Positions 62,319-64,000 of a DNA stretch of 64,000 nucleotides are shown one piece after another. The stretch is taken from contig NZ_JAAXCV010000012.1 in assembly GCF_012911895.1 (NCBI RefSeq), forward strand, positions 1 through 64,000. Reading direction: 5' to 3'. The translations under genes and the position numbers were made by a program. The notes under the pieces are model-generated. The model worked only from the letters and a program-made list of their open reading frames with translations, had not been told where the DNA came from and made no database searches. Numbering within the stretch: the first letter of the stretch is position 1; each line of letters begins with the position of its first letter. The stretch comes from Bacillus sp. RO3 (GTDB taxonomy: Bacteria > Bacillota > Bacilli > Bacillales > Bacillaceae_B).

Positions 62319-64000
62319 ATGAGAATGAGAGTGATCGCATCCTTCATTATAGTAGCAGGATTTATTCTGCTTCCGGCCGGACTTTCAAACGCTGAGGAAC
62401 AGAAAAAGGTCCAGCTATTGGTGGTTCACAAAGACCAATCAGATGAAGTGTCCACGCAGTCTTCAGAAAAAGGTGAAGACAAATTCCAGGTGGTGACTGT
62501 CCCTCAAAAAGACGTTTCCAGTACCCTATCAAAATTAAATAAACATGAGGATATAGAATATGCAGAGGTCGATCAGCTCGTATACACACAGGCTGCTCCA
62601 CCGATCGATACATATTTCAATCAGCAATCACAAGACTTTGAAGTGATGAAGATATTGGAAGCGTGGGAAACATACCATCCACAGAAAGAAGTCACCGTGG
62701 CAATTGTCGATTCAGGTATCGACCTGAAGCATCCTGAGCTCCGAAGCAGACTGATAGAAGGAAAGAATTTCATCAATGAAGAAGAGCCTCCCTTTGATCA
62801 TACAGGACACGGCACACATGTAGCGGGCCTTGTGGGGGCGGTGACCAATAACAAAATGGGCATAGCCTCAGCCGCACAAAAGGTGAAGCTTATGCCTGTG
62901 AAAGTGTTTGAAGGCAAGACGACCTATATGTCCACAGTCATCCAGGGCATCCGATATGCTGCAGACAACGGAGCCGATATCATCAATTTGAGCCTGGGCA
63001 GCTATAGCAATATGAAAGCACTGGAAGAAGCGGTTGAGTATGCAGTGGACAAAGGAGCTCTAGTGGTCGGTGCTGCTGGAAATGACAATGAACATGCCGT
63101 CCTATATCCTGCCACATACTCCAACGTCCTCGCTGTGGGGAGCGTAGACTCGAGAGATTTGACGAAGTCGACGTTTTCCAACTACGGGAAAACCGTAAAT
63201 GTATCCGCACCTGGAACAAACATTTTTAGTACATGGATGGATGGCTATCAAACCCTGGATGGAACGAGTATGTCCACGGCGATTGCCAGCTCGGTTGCCT
63301 CCATGGTCAAGCAGCAGTACCCATTCCTTAAAGGACTGCAGGTAAAAGGTGTCCTGGAAGCTTCATCTACTCCATTAAAAGAGGTGGAGTTACTGGGAGA
63401 GGGCCTCATCAACGCAGAGGAAGCGTTCCGCCATGTGCAAACTAAAAATCGACTATCCGGACTTACTTCAGTGGAAACGGCGGTGGAAATCTCAAAAGCC
63501 GGCTGGTCCTCACTTGAGAGCAAGGAGCTTACGATCGGTGGCGATCGAGTAAACGGATCGTTTGTTATTCTGGCAAGCGGTGAATCCTTTCCCGACAGCC
63601 TGGCAGCTTCCCCGTTAGGAGCTTATTTGGATAGTCCGATCCTTCTGGTGAAGAATGACCGATTGAGCCAGTCTGTTTCGGACGAACTCAGACGGTTGAA
63701 CCCTTCCCACGTCGTGCTCGTCGGAGGGGAAAATGCCATCTCTAAGGAAGTGGAAAAGGAAGTGAACACTCTATCGATGGAGACCCATCGCATTCATGGT
63801 GCAGACCGATATGAAACGGCGGTAGCCATCAATAAAGTGATTCCTTACTCGTCCAACAAGGCATTTGTCGTTTCAGGCCAGAACTATCCCGATGCACTTT
63901 CCATTGCCTCCTATAGCGGCGGTATGCAATACCCGGTACTTTTTGTACAGAAAGAAAAAGTTCCACAATCGGCCATGGAGTATATAAAAGAAAAGAACAT
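62319..64000 (+). CDS. Subtilisin-family serine protease with CWB2 repeats (3' end outside window)
   Basis: Open from ATG 62319 (GAGGAG 7 bases upstream) to the window edge: 560 residues visible, no stop. Signal peptide (about 1-27, LSNAEE), a short I9-like propeptide (about 28-95), then a compact S8 catalytic domain with Asp131 (VAIVDSGIDLKHPEL), His164 (GHGTHVAG) and Ser317 (GTSMSTAIASSVASMV). From about residue 375 CWB2 repeats begin (GGDRVNGSFVILASGESFPDSL, RIHGADRYETAVAINK). Unlike the 1407-residue neighbour it has no insert between Asp and His, so it is a distinct protease type rather than a recent copy. Confidence 0.9.
   Translation, partial: MRMRVIASFIIVAGFILLPAGLSNAEEQKKVQLLVVHKDQSDEVSTQSSEKGEDKFQVVTVPQKDVSSTLSKLNKHEDIEYAEVDQLVYTQAAPPIDTYFNQQSQDFEVMKILEAWETYHPQKEVTVAIVDSGIDLKHPELRSRLIEGKNFINEEEPPFDHTGHGTHVAGLVGAVTNNKMGIASAAQKVKLMPVKVFEGKTTYMSTVIQGIRYAADNGADIINLSLGSYSNMKALEEAVEYAVDKGALVVGAAGNDNEHAVLYPATYSNVLAVGSVDSRDLTKSTFSNYGKTVNVSAPGTNIFSTWMDGYQTLDGTSMSTAIASSVASMVKQQYPFLKGLQVKGVLEASSTPLKEVELLGEGLINAEEAFRHVQTKNRLSGLTSVETAVEISKAGWSSLESKELTIGGDRVNGSFVILASGESFPDSLAASPLGAYLDSPILLVKNDRLSQSVSDELRRLNPSHVVLVGGENAISKEVEKEVNTLSMETHRIHGADRYETAVAINKVIPYSSNKAFVVSGQNYPDALSIASYSGGMQYPVLFVQKEKVPQSAMEYIKEKN

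Overview
The window is a chromosomal segment of a Gram-positive, low-to-moderate GC Bacillaceae bacterium, probably Bacillus or a close relative such as Rossellomorea. The evidence is the tapA-sipW-tasA type matrix operon, SinI/SinR, YwpF, SsbB, a YwqA/YwqB pair, a Bacillus-type hut operon with HutP, TagU, TagG/TagH, MnaA, AGGAGG-like ribosome binding sites and frequent TTG/GTG starts. No rRNA, tRNA, prophage or CRISPR array was seen.

Layout. 1-2660: matrix operon (tail of a TapA-like gene, sipW, tasA, an LPNTG-anchored TasA-like protein, a zinc-ribbon protein). 2841-3530: a c-di-GMP-I type riboswitch whose 3' end overlaps a hairpin that hides the ribosome binding site of sinI, followed by convergent sinR. 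3600-5110: ywpF, ssb and a small coiled-coil gene. 5230-9690: SNF2 helicase and SWIM-domain partner. 10-14.1 kb: alkaline phosphatase, a YknW/YknX-like pair, and a second c-di-GMP-I type riboswitch in front of a 43-residue membrane protein. 14.2-16.7 kb: small proteins, an XRE regulator and a REP-associated tyrosine transposase (RAYT). 16.9-23.1 kb: hutP-hutHUIG with an antiterminator-type hairpin. 23.4-25.3 kb: ECF sigma factor with a membrane-bound partner. 25.3-27.9 kb: a PlcR-like regulator divergent from a tiny exported peptide gene ending DLPGWAY. 28-49 kb: TagU, two cell-wall proteins, then an AT-rich gene cluster for an exported anionic wall polymer (UDP-ManNAc epimerase and dehydrogenase, glycosyltransferases, TagGH exporter, unusual hydrolase and lyase-like fusions). 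49-51.5 kb: PIG-L lipoprotein, acyltransferase, unknown protein. 51.8-64 kb: surface proteins with cell-wall-binding repeat 2 (CWB2), including two subtilisin-family proteases; the last runs off the window.

Themes. (1) Biofilm switching: c-di-GMP is predicted to raise SinI, which antagonises SinR, the classical repressor of matrix genes such as those at the left edge. (2) Cell wall: six CWB2 proteins surround the wall-polymer cluster, resembling the Clostridioides difficile arrangement in which CWB2 proteins lie beside the locus for the anionic polymer they bind. (3) Peptide quorum sensing of the PlcR-PapR kind. (4) A dispersed 14-bp element, GAGGGACGGACCTC, present about 20 times between 7.6 and 25.3 kb (plus one pair at 50.9 kb), both between and inside genes, with a RAYT gene in the middle; it is absent from the polymer cluster and the CWB2 region.
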